This document shows, one piece after another, positions 56,121 to 64,000 of a stretch of 64,000 nucleotides of DNA. The first letter of the stretch is position 1, and each line of letters opens with the position of its first letter. The translations under genes were made by a program, and so were the position numbers. Source of the stretch: an uncultured Collinsella sp. (GTDB lineage Bacteria; Actinomycetota; Coriobacteriia; Coriobacteriales; Coriobacteriaceae); the NCBI GenBank assembly GCA_902496945.1, contig CABVDE010000001.1, forward strand, positions 95,250-159,249, written 5' to 3'. The notes under the pieces were generated by a model. That model had not been told where the DNA came from and did no database searches. It worked only from the letters and a program-made list of their open reading frames with translations.

Positions 56121-56786
56121 ATGTCACGCGAGACCAATGCCGCCAAACGCGAACGCGCCATCGAGGTGTGTGAGCGCCTCAACCGCCGCTATGGCCCGGT
56201 CGAGTGCTTTTTGGACCACGAGAATCCCTTTAGGCTGCTCATCGCGGTGCTGCTCTCGGCGCAGACAACCGACGCGCAGGTCAACAAAGTGACGCCGCGG
56301 TTGTTTGCCCAGTGGCCCACGCCCGAGGCCATGGCGGGGGCGAGTGTGGCTGACGTGGCAGACACCATCAAGTCACTCGGCTTCTACAAGAGCAAAGCCA
56401 AGCATGCCGTCGAGGCCGCGCAGATGATCGTCGCCGACTATGGCGGTGTAGTGCCGGCCGACATGAAGGAACTCGTGAAGCTGCCGGGCGTGGGGCGCAA
56501 AACGGCGAACATCGTGCTCAACGTGGGGTACGGTATCGTTGAGGGCATTGCGGTCGATACGCACGTCAACCGCATCGCGCATCGCCTGATGCTAAGCCCC
56601 AAGACGCACGCCAAAGAGCCACTCAAGACCGAGCAGGATCTGCTCAAAATCTTGCCGCACGAGTACTGGGAATCGGTCAACCACCAGTGGATCACCTTTG
56701 GTCGCGAGATCTGCGACGCCCGCAAACCCAAATGTGGGGAGTGCCCGCTGGCAGACCTTTGCCCCAGCGTGCGCGTAGCGGGGTAG
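56121..56786 (+). CDS. nth: Endonuclease III
   Basis: A 221-residue DNA glycosylase/AP lyase for oxidised pyrimidines. HhH motif LPGVGRKTANIVLN includes the catalytic lysine, VDTHVNRI has the catalytic Asp, and the 4Fe-4S cysteines are in CDARKPKCGECPLADLC. All key residues are present, in contrast to the glycosylase at 50 kb. It starts 63 bases after the ABC exporter with GAGGAG upstream. Confidence 0.97.
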   Translation: MSRETNAAKRERAIEVCERLNRRYGPVECFLDHENPFRLLIAVLLSAQTTDAQVNKVTPRLFAQWPTPEAMAGASVADVADTIKSLGFYKSKAKHAVEAAQMIVADYGGVVPADMKELVKLPGVGRKTANIVLNVGYGIVEGIAVDTHVNRIAHRLMLSPKTHAKEPLKTEQDLLKILPHEYWESVNHQWITFGREICDARKPKCGECPLADLCPSVRVAG

Positions 56787-56891
56787 GGGCGGAACGCATC
56801 TTCGTCTGGCGTTTTTTGCGGGGCTGGGTTTGCCCTTGAGTCGGAGTCCCCTCCATGCGCTACCATGACAGACAATGTATTTGACACACGA

Positions 56892-56919
56892 CCCGCCGAG
56901 CTCGCCCCGGCGGGCTTTT
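56892..56919 (+). terminator. Hairpin with T-run before mfd
   Basis: CCCGCCG (56892-56898) pairs with CGGCGGG (56908-56914), followed by CTTTTG. It ends 25 bases before the mfd start. Terminator of nth or leader attenuator. Confidence 0.6.
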
Positions 56920-56944
56920 GGCGTTGCGATGTCGGAGGAACAGC

Positions 56945-59900
56945 ATGCTCATTCACCGTATAGCCGCGCAGCTCTACACTGCCGAGGCCTTGCAGACCGT
57001 TGAGGCCGGCCTCGACGCCGGCGAGGACGTAACGCTGGCTGTGTCGCAGTCGGGCCGCACGCTTATGGCAGCTGCCCAGTTTGCGCGTCGCCCGCGCCCC
57101 ACGGTCTATATCGTGAGCGGCGAGGACGCCGCCGACCGCGCCGCGCGCAGCCTTGCCGCCTATGTGGGTCTGGCACACGTGTGTCGCTTCCCCGAGCGCA
57201 AGGACTATCCTTGGCGCGAGCAGGCGCCCGATGATGCCGTGGTAGCCCAGCGCTGCGAGGCTCTGGGGCGCATCGTGCGCGGGGACAATTGCATGATGGT
57301 CGCCTCGGCCCGCGCGCTGCTGCGCTGCGTGCCGCCGGTCGAGAGCCGCTACTGGGAGTCCACTACTTTTGCGGTGGGCGAGGAGATTCCCTTTGACGAG
57401 GTGCCGCAGCGCCTGGTGGGCATGGGCTACACCAATGCCGGTGCCGCGGACGCACCCGGCTTGTTCCGCGTGCACGGCGATACCGTCGAGGTGTTTCCCG
57501 CGCAGGAAAAGGCGCCCGTGCGCATTGAGTTCTTCGGTGACGAGATCGACCGCATCCGCCGCATGGTGAGCTCCACGGGCCAAACCATCGGCAACGAAGA
57601 CAGCATCGAGATCTTCCCCTGCCGCGAGCTGGCGCTCACCAATGAGGCCGTCCACAACATGCACGTGGCGCTCTACCGCGCCAGCCAGGACGACAGCAAG
57701 CTGGCGGCGCTGCTCGAGATGGTGGACGCGCGCATCGTCACGCCCGAGCTCGACCGCTTTTTGCCGGTTATGTACGGCCAGACCGTGAGCCCGCTGTCGC
57801 ATGTGGGCGACAAGGCACTCGTGGTGCTGTCCGAGCCGCGCTCGCTGTTCGACGATTGCCTGCGCGCCTACGAGGACATCGAGGCCCGCGCAAACGAGGC
57901 GGGGGTCGACCGTCTGGACGGCCTGTACGTGCGCGCCCAGCAGCTCGACTTTGGTTCCCAGCAGCGCCTGAACTACGTGAGCCTGATCCGTGCCGGCGGC
58001 GCGGTGACGGCCGAGCTCAAGATTGAGCAGCCTGCCATTGCGGGTTCGGACAATCGCTTTATGACGCGCATCCAGGAGGTCGTGGGCAAGCGCTACGCCT
58101 GCGTGTTTGCCATTCCCGACCGCGGCGCGCGCGAATCGATGGAGCTCACCTTTGGCGACGAGGGCATTACCTTTGAGGAGTCGTTGACCGCGGCGCCCGA
58201 AAACGCTGGCGCTGTCGGCGACCGTGTGCGCGTGGCGGCGGCGGATTCTGCCGATCGCGCTGCACGTCAGGAGGCCTACTCCTCAATCCGTGAGCGCAAG
58301 GCCGACGCGCTCAACGCTCGTTCTCTGGAGGCGGGTGCCGCGCAGGCTGCCGCCGGTGCCGCTGTTCCCACCATCTCGCGCGGACACGTGACCTTTGTGG
58401 ATGCCGCCCTGCCGCAGGGCGTGGTGGTGCCCGACGCCAATCTGGCCGTGTTCTCGATTGCCGACCTCAATGCCCGCATGGACGCCAACCGCGCGCGTAG
58501 TCGCCGCAAGGTGGACATCACGCAGATCACCTTCCCGTTTAAGCCGGGCGACTACGTGGTGCACGCCACCCACGGCATCGCGCTCTTTAGCGAGATCGCG
58601 CGCCAGGAAGTGGGCGGCAAGGAGCGCGACTATTTTTTGTTGGAATACGCCGACGGTGACAAGCTTTACGTGCCGCTGGAGCAGGTCGACCGCATCACGC
58701 GCTATGTTGGCCCCGACGGCGACAAGCCGCGCCTGACCAGGCTCAACACCGCCGACTGGACGCGTGCCACCAACAAGGCGCGCAAGAACGCCAAAAAGCT
58801 GGCGTTTGACCTGGTCGACCTGTATACGCGCCGCTCGTCGATCACCGGTATCGCCTGCCCGCCCGATACGCCCGAGCAGATTGAGATGGAGCAGAGCTTC
58901 CCTTACGACGAGACGCACGACCAGCTTGAGGCCATCGCCGACATTAAGGCCGACATGGAGGCGCCCAAGCCCATGGACCGCCTGCTGTGTGGTGACGTGG
59001 GCTTTGGCAAGACCGAGGTCGCCCTGCGTGCGGCGTTTAAGTGCGTGGACTCCGGCCGTCAGGTCATGGTGCTCTGCCCCACGACCATTTTGGCCCAGCA
59101 GCACTACGAGACGTTCTTTGAGCGCTTTGCCCCGTTTGGCCTTGAGGTCGAGGTGCTCAGCCGCTTCCGCACGCCGGCGCAGCAAAAGCGCGCGCTCAAG
59201 GCGTTTGCCGAGGGCGCGATTGACGTGCTTATCGGCACGCACCGCCTGCTTTCGGCCGATGTGAACCCCAAGAACTTGGGTCTGGTGATCATCGACGAGG
59301 AGCAGCGCTTTGGCGTGCAGCACAAGGAGCAGCTCAAAAACCTGCGCGAGCAGATCGACGTGCTTACGCTTTCGGCAACGCCCATTCCGCGAACCATGCA
59401 GATGGCCACGAGCGGCGTGCGCGACATGAGCCTGATCACCACGCCGCCGACCGGGCGCCGTCCCGTGATCGTGCACGTGGGGGAGTACGACCCCGACGTG
59501 GTGAGTGCGGCGATTCGCCTGGAGGTGGGCCGCGGCGGCCAGGTGTACTACGTGTCCAACCGCGTTAAGACCATCGACGACGCCGTGGCGCGCGTGCATG
59601 AGGCCGCGCCCGAGGCGCGCGTGGGCGTGGCGCACGGCAAGATGGGCCCGCGCGAGGTCGAGGACGTGATGATCGAGTTCGCGACCAAGAAGATCGACGT
59701 GCTCATCGCCACGACCATCGTGGAGAGCGGCATCGACAACGCGACGGCCAACACGCTCATCATCGAGGACTCGCAGCGCCTGGGTCTGGCGCAGCTCTAC
59801 CAGCTCAAGGGCCGCGTGGGCCGCTCGGCTACGCAGGCCTACGCGTACTTTATGTTCCCGGGCGAGCTGCCGCTTACCGAGGAGGCCACGGCGCGCCTGA

Positions 59901-60577
59901 CCGCGCTTTCCGAGTTCCAGGACCTGGGCAGCGGCATGCGCATCGCCATGCGCGACCTGGAGATTCGCGGTGCCGGATCGCTTATGGGCGCCGAGCAGCA
60001 CGGCAACCTGTCGAGTGTGGGCTTTGACCTGTTTACGCAGATGCTGGGCCAGGCCGTGGCCGAGGCGCGCGGCGATGACGATGCCGGCGTGGAGGCGGCG
60101 AGCGTGGGCATCAACCTGCCGGCCGACTACTTCCTGTCCGAGGAGTATATGCCGGCGGTGGACCAGCGCGTGCTCGTGTACCGCAAACTTGCGGCTGCCG
60201 AGGACCTGGAGAGCATCGACGAGGTGCAGGAGGAGACCGAGGCCGCGCACGGCGAGCTGCCGTTAGCGGGACTCAACCTGTTCAACCGCGCGCGCATCCG
60301 CATTCGCGGCGAGCGCTTGGGGCTTGAGAGTGTCACGCTCAGCGGCGGGCGCATCACGTTTTTGGGCGTCGACGTGCCCAAGAAGGTGGCCTTTGAGTTC
60401 AAGAATCGCTACGGCGCGGTGAACTTCCCCAAGAGCCGCAAGCTGTCGGTGCCCTACAAGGCCGGTGCCGGCGCAGGCAGTGGCCTGGGCCGCGGCCTCG
60501 ATGCCAACGACGCCACCGGCCCCGTGGCAGCCGCGCTTATGTTGCTGCAACAGCTCGGCGCGAGCGATGATGATTAG
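56945..60577 (+). CDS. mfd: Transcription-repair coupling factor
   Basis: A 1210-residue ATP-dependent translocase that removes RNA polymerase stalled at lesions and recruits UvrA. The N-terminal UvrB-like part (~1-400) includes YPWREQAP. An Ala-rich insert (~440-490) precedes the RNA-polymerase-interacting CarD-like domain (PGDYVVHATHGIALF, ~535). The RecG-like motor has GDVGFGKTEVA, IIDEEQRFGV and SATPIPRTMQM, and RVGRSATQAYAY. The C-terminal TRCF domain is present. GGAGGAAC precedes ATG 56945. Confidence 0.97.
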   Translation: MLIHRIAAQLYTAEALQTVEAGLDAGEDVTLAVSQSGRTLMAAAQFARRPRPTVYIVSGEDAADRAARSLAAYVGLAHVCRFPERKDYPWREQAPDDAVVAQRCEALGRIVRGDNCMMVASARALLRCVPPVESRYWESTTFAVGEEIPFDEVPQRLVGMGYTNAGAADAPGLFRVHGDTVEVFPAQEKAPVRIEFFGDEIDRIRRMVSSTGQTIGNEDSIEIFPCRELALTNEAVHNMHVALYRASQDDSKLAALLEMVDARIVTPELDRFLPVMYGQTVSPLSHVGDKALVVLSEPRSLFDDCLRAYEDIEARANEAGVDRLDGLYVRAQQLDFGSQQRLNYVSLIRAGGAVTAELKIEQPAIAGSDNRFMTRIQEVVGKRYACVFAIPDRGARESMELTFGDEGITFEESLTAAPENAGAVGDRVRVAAADSADRAARQEAYSSIRERKADALNARSLEAGAAQAAAGAAVPTISRGHVTFVDAALPQGVVVPDANLAVFSIADLNARMDANRARSRRKVDITQITFPFKPGDYVVHATHGIALFSEIARQEVGGKERDYFLLEYADGDKLYVPLEQVDRITRYVGPDGDKPRLTRLNTADWTRATNKARKNAKKLAFDLVDLYTRRSSITGIACPPDTPEQIEMEQSFPYDETHDQLEAIADIKADMEAPKPMDRLLCGDVGFGKTEVALRAAFKCVDSGRQVMVLCPTTILAQQHYETFFERFAPFGLEVEVLSRFRTPAQQKRALKAFAEGAIDVLIGTHRLLSADVNPKNLGLVIIDEEQRFGVQHKEQLKNLREQIDVLTLSATPIPRTMQMATSGVRDMSLITTPPTGRRPVIVHVGEYDPDVVSAAIRLEVGRGGQVYYVSNRVKTIDDAVARVHEAAPEARVGVAHGKMGPREVEDVMIEFATKKIDVLIATTIVESGIDNATANTLIIEDSQRLGLAQLYQLKGRVGRSATQAYAYFMFPGELPLTEEATARLTALSEFQDLGSGMRIAMRDLEIRGAGSLMGAEQHGNLSSVGFDLFTQMLGQAVAEARGDDDAGVEAASVGINLPADYFLSEEYMPAVDQRVLVYRKLAAAEDLESIDEVQEETEAAHGELPLAGLNLFNRARIRIRGERLGLESVTLSGGRITFLGVDVPKKVAFEFKNRYGAVNFPKSRKLSVPYKAGAGAGSGLGRGLDANDATGPVAAALMLLQQLGASDDD

Positions 60578-60659
60578 TGATCCGTTGGGGACGGAGGAAA
60601 ACGGATCATATTGTTCCATCACGTCGTTGGTTGATTCTCCACCCGACCGAAAGGAAACT

Positions 60660-61523
60660 ATGTTCGGGTATATCTATAAGAAAGATGCTGCTGCTATCGC
60701 GGTCATCCTTGTCCTTTGCCTGGGTGTGGGCACCTTTTTCGATTACCAGATCTCGGGCATGCTGTTCAACTCGTCCAGTCTGTTCGGTCGTTTCGTTGAG
60801 GCTGCCGGCGAGCTGCCGTTCGAGCTGACGGCGAGCATCGCGGGCGTTATGCTCGTGCGCGCGGTGCGCCCCGATTCCAGGGCAAGCAAGTGGCTCGCCG
60901 CGCTCGGCATCCTCGTCAACGTCGGTCTGGCCGGCTACGAGATTATCGGATCGCTGCACGTCGGCGGCAAGCTCATCGCGGTTCAGCTTGTGCTGTCGTT
61001 TGTGCTGGTCATCGCTGCCAACGTCATTGCCTACCGCCTTACGCGCGACACCGCGCCCGACGAGCTCACGCGCTGGGCGTTAATGGTGCTGGCCGTGTGG
61101 GTCGCACAAGCCATCATCCTCAACGTGGTTGTCAAGCCGCTGTGGTCGCGCCCGCGCATGCGCGTGATCGAGGTCACGCCGGGACTCGATTTTCAGCCGT
61201 GGTGGGTGATCGGTAATCCCGACAAGTGGGCCTATATCGCCGCCGGCGTGATCAAGGACGGCTTTAAGTCGTTTGCGAGCGGGCATACGGCGCACGCGGC
61301 AATCGGCCTTATGCTCGCCGGGCTTCCCGCGGCAGCCTTTAAGGAAAAACCTTCGCGTCGCCGCGTGATCTTTTGGGCGGCGGCGGCCGTCGCGGCGCTC
61401 GTCGCCTTTGGGCGCATTGTAATCGGAGCACACTTTTTGAGTGACGTGAGCTGTGGCTTCGCCCTGGTGCTGGCGCTTGAGTGCCTTGCCGCGCGTATTG
61501 CCTATCCGCACGGCGTACAATAG
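60660..61523 (+). CDS. PAP2-family phosphatase
   Basis: A 287-residue polytopic membrane protein with about seven helices. The lipid-phosphatase motifs are KPLWSRPRMR, FASGHTAHA and GRIVIGAHFLSDV, giving the catalytic histidines. Probable substrates are undecaprenyl pyrophosphate or phosphatidate, with activity on the outer face. AAAGGAAA precedes ATG 60660, 82 bases after mfd. Confidence 0.9.
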   Translation: MFGYIYKKDAAAIAVILVLCLGVGTFFDYQISGMLFNSSSLFGRFVEAAGELPFELTASIAGVMLVRAVRPDSRASKWLAALGILVNVGLAGYEIIGSLHVGGKLIAVQLVLSFVLVIAANVIAYRLTRDTAPDELTRWALMVLAVWVAQAIILNVVVKPLWSRPRMRVIEVTPGLDFQPWWVIGNPDKWAYIAAGVIKDGFKSFASGHTAHAAIGLMLAGLPAAAFKEKPSRRRVIFWAAAAVAALVAFGRIVIGAHFLSDVSCGFALVLALECLAARIAYPHGVQ

Positions 61524-61568
61524 CCCCGTTTGAATCATCTGGTCGATATCCGGTAAGAGAGGATTGCC

Positions 61569-62594
61569 ATGCTCGCGTTCAACAACGACTATTCCCACGG
61601 AGCGCATCCGGCGGTGCTGCAGGCGCTCATCGATACCAATATGGAGCCGCAGCCCGGCTACGGTACCGACGCGCACACCGAGCGCGCCAGGCAGCTCATC
61701 CGCGAGGCCTGCCAGGCACCGGATGCCGATGTGTTCTTGCTGGTGGGTGGCACGCAGACCAATGCGACGGTGATCGACATGCTGCTCGCGCCGTACGAGG
61801 GCGTCGTTGCCGCCGAGACCGGTCACGTCGCCTGCCACGAAGCGGGTGCCATCGAGTTTGGCGGCCATAAGGTGCTTACCATCCCCGGTTACGAGGGCAA
61901 GATGCATGCCGAGGACCTCGAGAACTATATCCAGGTGTTCTACGAAAACGAGAGCTGCGAGCACATGGTGTTTCCGGGCGCCGTGTACGTGAGCCTGTCG
62001 ACCGAGTACGGCACGCTGTACTCCAAGGCCGAGCTCGCGGCAATTCACGCGGTGTGCCAGAAGCGCGAGATTCCGCTGTTTGTGGATGGCGCCCGCCTGG
62101 CCTATGCGCTGGCAGCCGACGAGTGCGACATCACCCTGCCCGAGCTGGCACAGTTGTGCGACGTGTTCTACATCGGCGGCACCAAGTGCGGCGCTCTATG
62201 CGGCGAGGCCGTGGTGTTTTGCGGCATGCACGCTCCGGCGCATCCCATTCCGCGCATTAAGCAGCACGGTGCGCTGCTGGCCAAGGGCCGCCTGACGGGC
62301 GTGCAGTTTGAGGCACTCTTTACCGACGGGCTGTACTTTGAGATTGGTCGCCGGGCGATCGATGCGGCGCAGGCGCTGCGTCGCGTGCTGCACGAGCGCG
62401 GCTACCAGTTCTTCTTGGAGACGCCCACAAACCAGCAGTTTGTGATTCTGCCCAACGAGGACATGGCGCGCATTCGTGAGCATGCGGCAATCGAGTACTG
62501 GGAGAAGTACGACGAGACGCACACCGTGGTGCGGTTTTGCACCAGCTGGGCCACGACGCAGGAGGACATCGACGCGCTGACGGCGGTCCTGTAG
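61569..62594 (+). CDS. Threonine aldolase-family PLP enzyme
   Basis: A 341-residue fold-type I PLP enzyme of the beta-eliminating lyase/threonine aldolase family. It shows FNNDYSHGAHP, VGGTQTNATV, FVDGARLAYAL and the PLP-lysine region IGGTKCGALCGEA. It probably cleaves L-threonine or allo-threonine to glycine and acetaldehyde. AGAGGA precedes the ATG. Confidence 0.92.
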   Translation: MLAFNNDYSHGAHPAVLQALIDTNMEPQPGYGTDAHTERARQLIREACQAPDADVFLLVGGTQTNATVIDMLLAPYEGVVAAETGHVACHEAGAIEFGGHKVLTIPGYEGKMHAEDLENYIQVFYENESCEHMVFPGAVYVSLSTEYGTLYSKAELAAIHAVCQKREIPLFVDGARLAYALAADECDITLPELAQLCDVFYIGGTKCGALCGEAVVFCGMHAPAHPIPRIKQHGALLAKGRLTGVQFEALFTDGLYFEIGRRAIDAAQALRRVLHERGYQFFLETPTNQQFVILPNEDMARIREHAAIEYWEKYDETHTVVRFCTSWATTQEDIDALTAVL

Positions 62595-62612
62595 GTTGAT
62601 GTGATGACGAGG

Positions 62613-62650
62613 GGCCGCCTTGCGCCTGAGTTTGGCGTAGGGCGGCCTTT
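62613..62650 (+). terminator. Terminator of the aldolase-like gene
   Basis: GGCCGCCTTGCGCC (62613-62626) pairs with GGCGTAGGGCGGCC (62634-62647) with small mismatches, followed by TTTGGTTTT. Confidence 0.65.
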
Positions 62651-62671
62651 GGTTTTGAGAGGGAGCGGTTT

Positions 62672-63253
62672 ATGTCCGAGATGTCTGAGCCGACGATTCG
62701 CCTGGCGACGCCCGATGACGCGCCGGCGCTGCTTGCCATTTATGAGCCGTATGTGCGCGAGACGGCGATTACCTGCGAATACGAGGTGCCGAGCGTCGAG
62801 GAGTTCGCCGGGCGCATCGAGCGTACGCTCAAGCGCTATCCGTATCTGGTGATGGAACTGGACGGGCGTCCGGTGGGCTATGCCTACGCGAGCGCGCTCA
62901 ACAGCCGCGAGGCATACGACTGGTCGGTCGAGACGTCGATCTACCTGGCGCGCGATGTGCGCCACGGCGGGCTGGGCCGCAAGCTGCATGATGCACTCAA
63001 GCAATGCCTGGTCGCGATGGGCACTACCAACATGTGCGCGCTCATCGCCGTGCCGCACGATAAGGACGACGAGTACCTGACGCACAACAGCCAGGACTTC
63101 CATGCCCATATGGGGTATCGCCTGGTGGGCGCCTTCGACCGCTGCGCGCAAAAGTTCGGCCGCTGGTACGACATGTGCTGGATGGAGTTCGTCCTAGCCG
63201 AACGCGTCCCCAACCAGCCCAAACCAACCTGGTTCCCCGACCTCCTCGCCTAA
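62672..63253 (+). CDS. GNAT N-acetyltransferase, phosphinothricin-acetyltransferase-like
   Basis: A 193-residue acetyltransferase. Family landmarks are IRLATPDDAPALLAIYEPYV, VGYAYAS, SIYLARDVRHGGLGRKLH (acetyl-CoA loop) and FHAHMGYRLVGAF. Members acetylate amino groups of small amines, amino-acid analogues or methionine sulfoximine. The substrate here is unknown. GAGGGAG precedes ATG 62672. Confidence 0.9.
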   Translation: MSEMSEPTIRLATPDDAPALLAIYEPYVRETAITCEYEVPSVEEFAGRIERTLKRYPYLVMELDGRPVGYAYASALNSREAYDWSVETSIYLARDVRHGGLGRKLHDALKQCLVAMGTTNMCALIAVPHDKDDEYLTHNSQDFHAHMGYRLVGAFDRCAQKFGRWYDMCWMEFVLAERVPNQPKPTWFPDLLA

Positions 63254-63292
63254 AACCACCACAAAGGTGCCTGTCCTCTTTGCGGTGGTTTT
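63252..63292. terminator. Bidirectional terminator between convergent genes
   Basis: AAAACCACC (63252-63260) pairs with GGTGGTTTT (63284-63292), with CAAAG/CTTTG extending the stem inside. Confidence 0.75.
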
Positions 63293-63298
63293 GGCAGG

Positions 63299-63913
63299 TT
63301 AGCCGATGGGCTCGGTGTATTTGGCGCGGTCGGTGCGTTGGATGCGCTTGGAGACATGGAGCGGGCGGACGTCGGTGTCGTAGACGTAGTCGGTGATAAG
63401 GATCAGCGCCTGCCCGCGCTCAACGTTGAGCAAAAACGCCTCGTTTTGTGAGGCATAGCACACCTCGAAGGTCTTGTGCCCCTGTGCCGGCGCGCGATGG
63501 AATTCTTGGCGCAGCGTGGCGTAGAGTGAACCGTTGATATCGCGATCGATGAGTGCTTCAAAGCTCGGTGGTAGATAGGTGGTCTCCAGGCACAGCGGCG
63601 CATCGTCCAGATAACGCAGGCGGACAAGTTTGACGAGCTTGCTGCCCACGGCGGCATCAAAGAGCTTAGCTATGCTGCCGCCCGCCTTGGTAAAGCCCGA
63701 GTCCACCGTGCGCGTGGTGGGCTTCATGCCCTGGCCCTGGACCTGCGCCGTATAGCTCGAAAACACCAGGTTGTTCTCGTGGAGCGCCGGCGTGTCGGCC
63801 ACAAAGGCGCCGCGTCCGCGCTCGGTTCGAACCAGACCCTCATCCACCAAAACCTTAGGCTCTGTTAGACCAGGATTGACATTCCGCCCCCTCATCTTTT
63901 GCCATTGCAGCAC
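63299..63913 (-). CDS. GntR/UTRA-family regulator with truncated or degenerate DNA-binding domain
   Basis: A 204-codon frame. Residues ~45-200 form a UTRA ligand-binding domain (GMKPTTRTVDSGF, LETTYLPPSFEALIDRD and SKRIQRTDRAKYTEPIG at the end). Only the last part of the GntR winged helix is recognisable (VLVDEGLVRTERGRGAFV). The preceding ~25 residues do not look like the HTH, and the frame meets a TAG a little upstream. The possible GTG start has no good binding site. It is probably a 5'-damaged gene, though the annotation could change with sequence beyond the window. Confidence 0.6.
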   Translation of the reverse strand: MLQWQKMRGRNVNPGLTEPKVLVDEGLVRTERGRGAFVADTPALHENNLVFSSYTAQVQGQGMKPTTRTVDSGFTKAGGSIAKLFDAAVGSKLVKLVRLRYLDDAPLCLETTYLPPSFEALIDRDINGSLYATLRQEFHRAPAQGHKTFEVCYASQNEAFLLNVERGQALILITDYVYDTDVRPLHVSKRIQRTDRAKYTEPIG

Positions 63914-64000
63914 AATCGCCCCCTTGCCGGGTTTGAATCCGGCAAGGGGGTGTTCCTATAGTTTTGTCAACTGGTAAATGCTCTCCGTGCGACCGGATCG
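63914..64000. other. Window end with a perfect hairpin
   Basis: CCCCCTTGCCGG (63919-63930) pairs exactly with CCGGCAAGGGGG (63939-63950) around GTTTGAAT, just upstream of the GntR/UTRA frame. No T-run follows on either strand. No other feature seen. Confidence 0.5.

Overview
The window is a high-GC bacterial chromosome segment, most likely from a member of the Coriobacteriia (Actinomycetota) close to Collinsella. That placement is inference from gene content. The support is an actinobacterial FHA/PP2C/RodA/PBP/Ser-Thr-kinase division cluster, a polytopic LuxR-type regulator of the kind common in gut Coriobacteriia, an anaerobic pyruvate:ferredoxin oxidoreductase and an arginine/citrulline-type fermentation island. 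There are no rRNA genes, prophage, CRISPR array or intact insertion sequence. One tRNA (Asp-GTC) is present.

Layout. 1-8.9 kb (minus strand): the cell-wall and signalling operon, read kinase, FhaA-like, FhaB-like, PP2C phosphatase, a fused RodA-PBP protein, then a second kinase cut by the window edge. 9.3-15.2 kb (plus): a LuxR-type membrane regulator built of two repeated halves, a secreted four-cysteine protein, two ABC permease subunits, their ATPase and an exported protein. The last four are translationally coupled. 15.3-19.8 kb: a YcxB-like membrane protein (minus), then dnaX, a very small ORF, ybaB and recR. 20.0-23.8 kb: a second Ser/Thr kinase-FHA module headed by an exported Ser/Gly-rich protein. 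24.1-41.9 kb: fermentation region with pyruvate:ferredoxin oxidoreductase, carbamate kinase, an amino-acid permease, an amidohydrolase, a YfcC-type transporter broken by one TGA codon, a D-2-hydroxyacid dehydrogenase, an arginine deiminase/DDAH-family enzyme, an intact YfcC transporter, ornithine carbamoyltransferase and a PucR-type regulator. A C39-like peptidase lies inside it. 42.2-48.6 kb: zinc-dependent phospholipase C family protein, UMF1-type MFS transporter, glycosyltransferase, LytS/LytT-like two-component pair and a phosphoesterase. 49-64 kb: tRNA-Asp, an Rrf2 regulator with IscR-like cysteines, an atypical MutY-like glycosylase, rubrerythrin, rmuC, an ABC exporter, nth, mfd, a PAP2 phosphatase, a threonine aldolase-like enzyme, a GNAT acetyltransferase and a GntR/UTRA regulator with a damaged N-terminus.

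How the genes fit together. The first cluster couples phospho-signalling to peptidoglycan synthesis. The 24-42 kb region can convert pyruvate to acetyl-CoA with reduced ferredoxin. It can also take a guanidino or carbamoyl amino compound through citrulline and carbamoyl phosphate to ATP. The nth, MutY-like, mfd, recR, rmuC and dnaX genes serve DNA replication and repair.

The most notable unexplained features are the LuxR/secreted-protein/ABC locus, the RodA-PBP fusion, and the many long, perfectly paired but mutually unrelated intergenic inverted repeats. All starts were chosen by ribosome-binding site or by overlap with the upstream gene.
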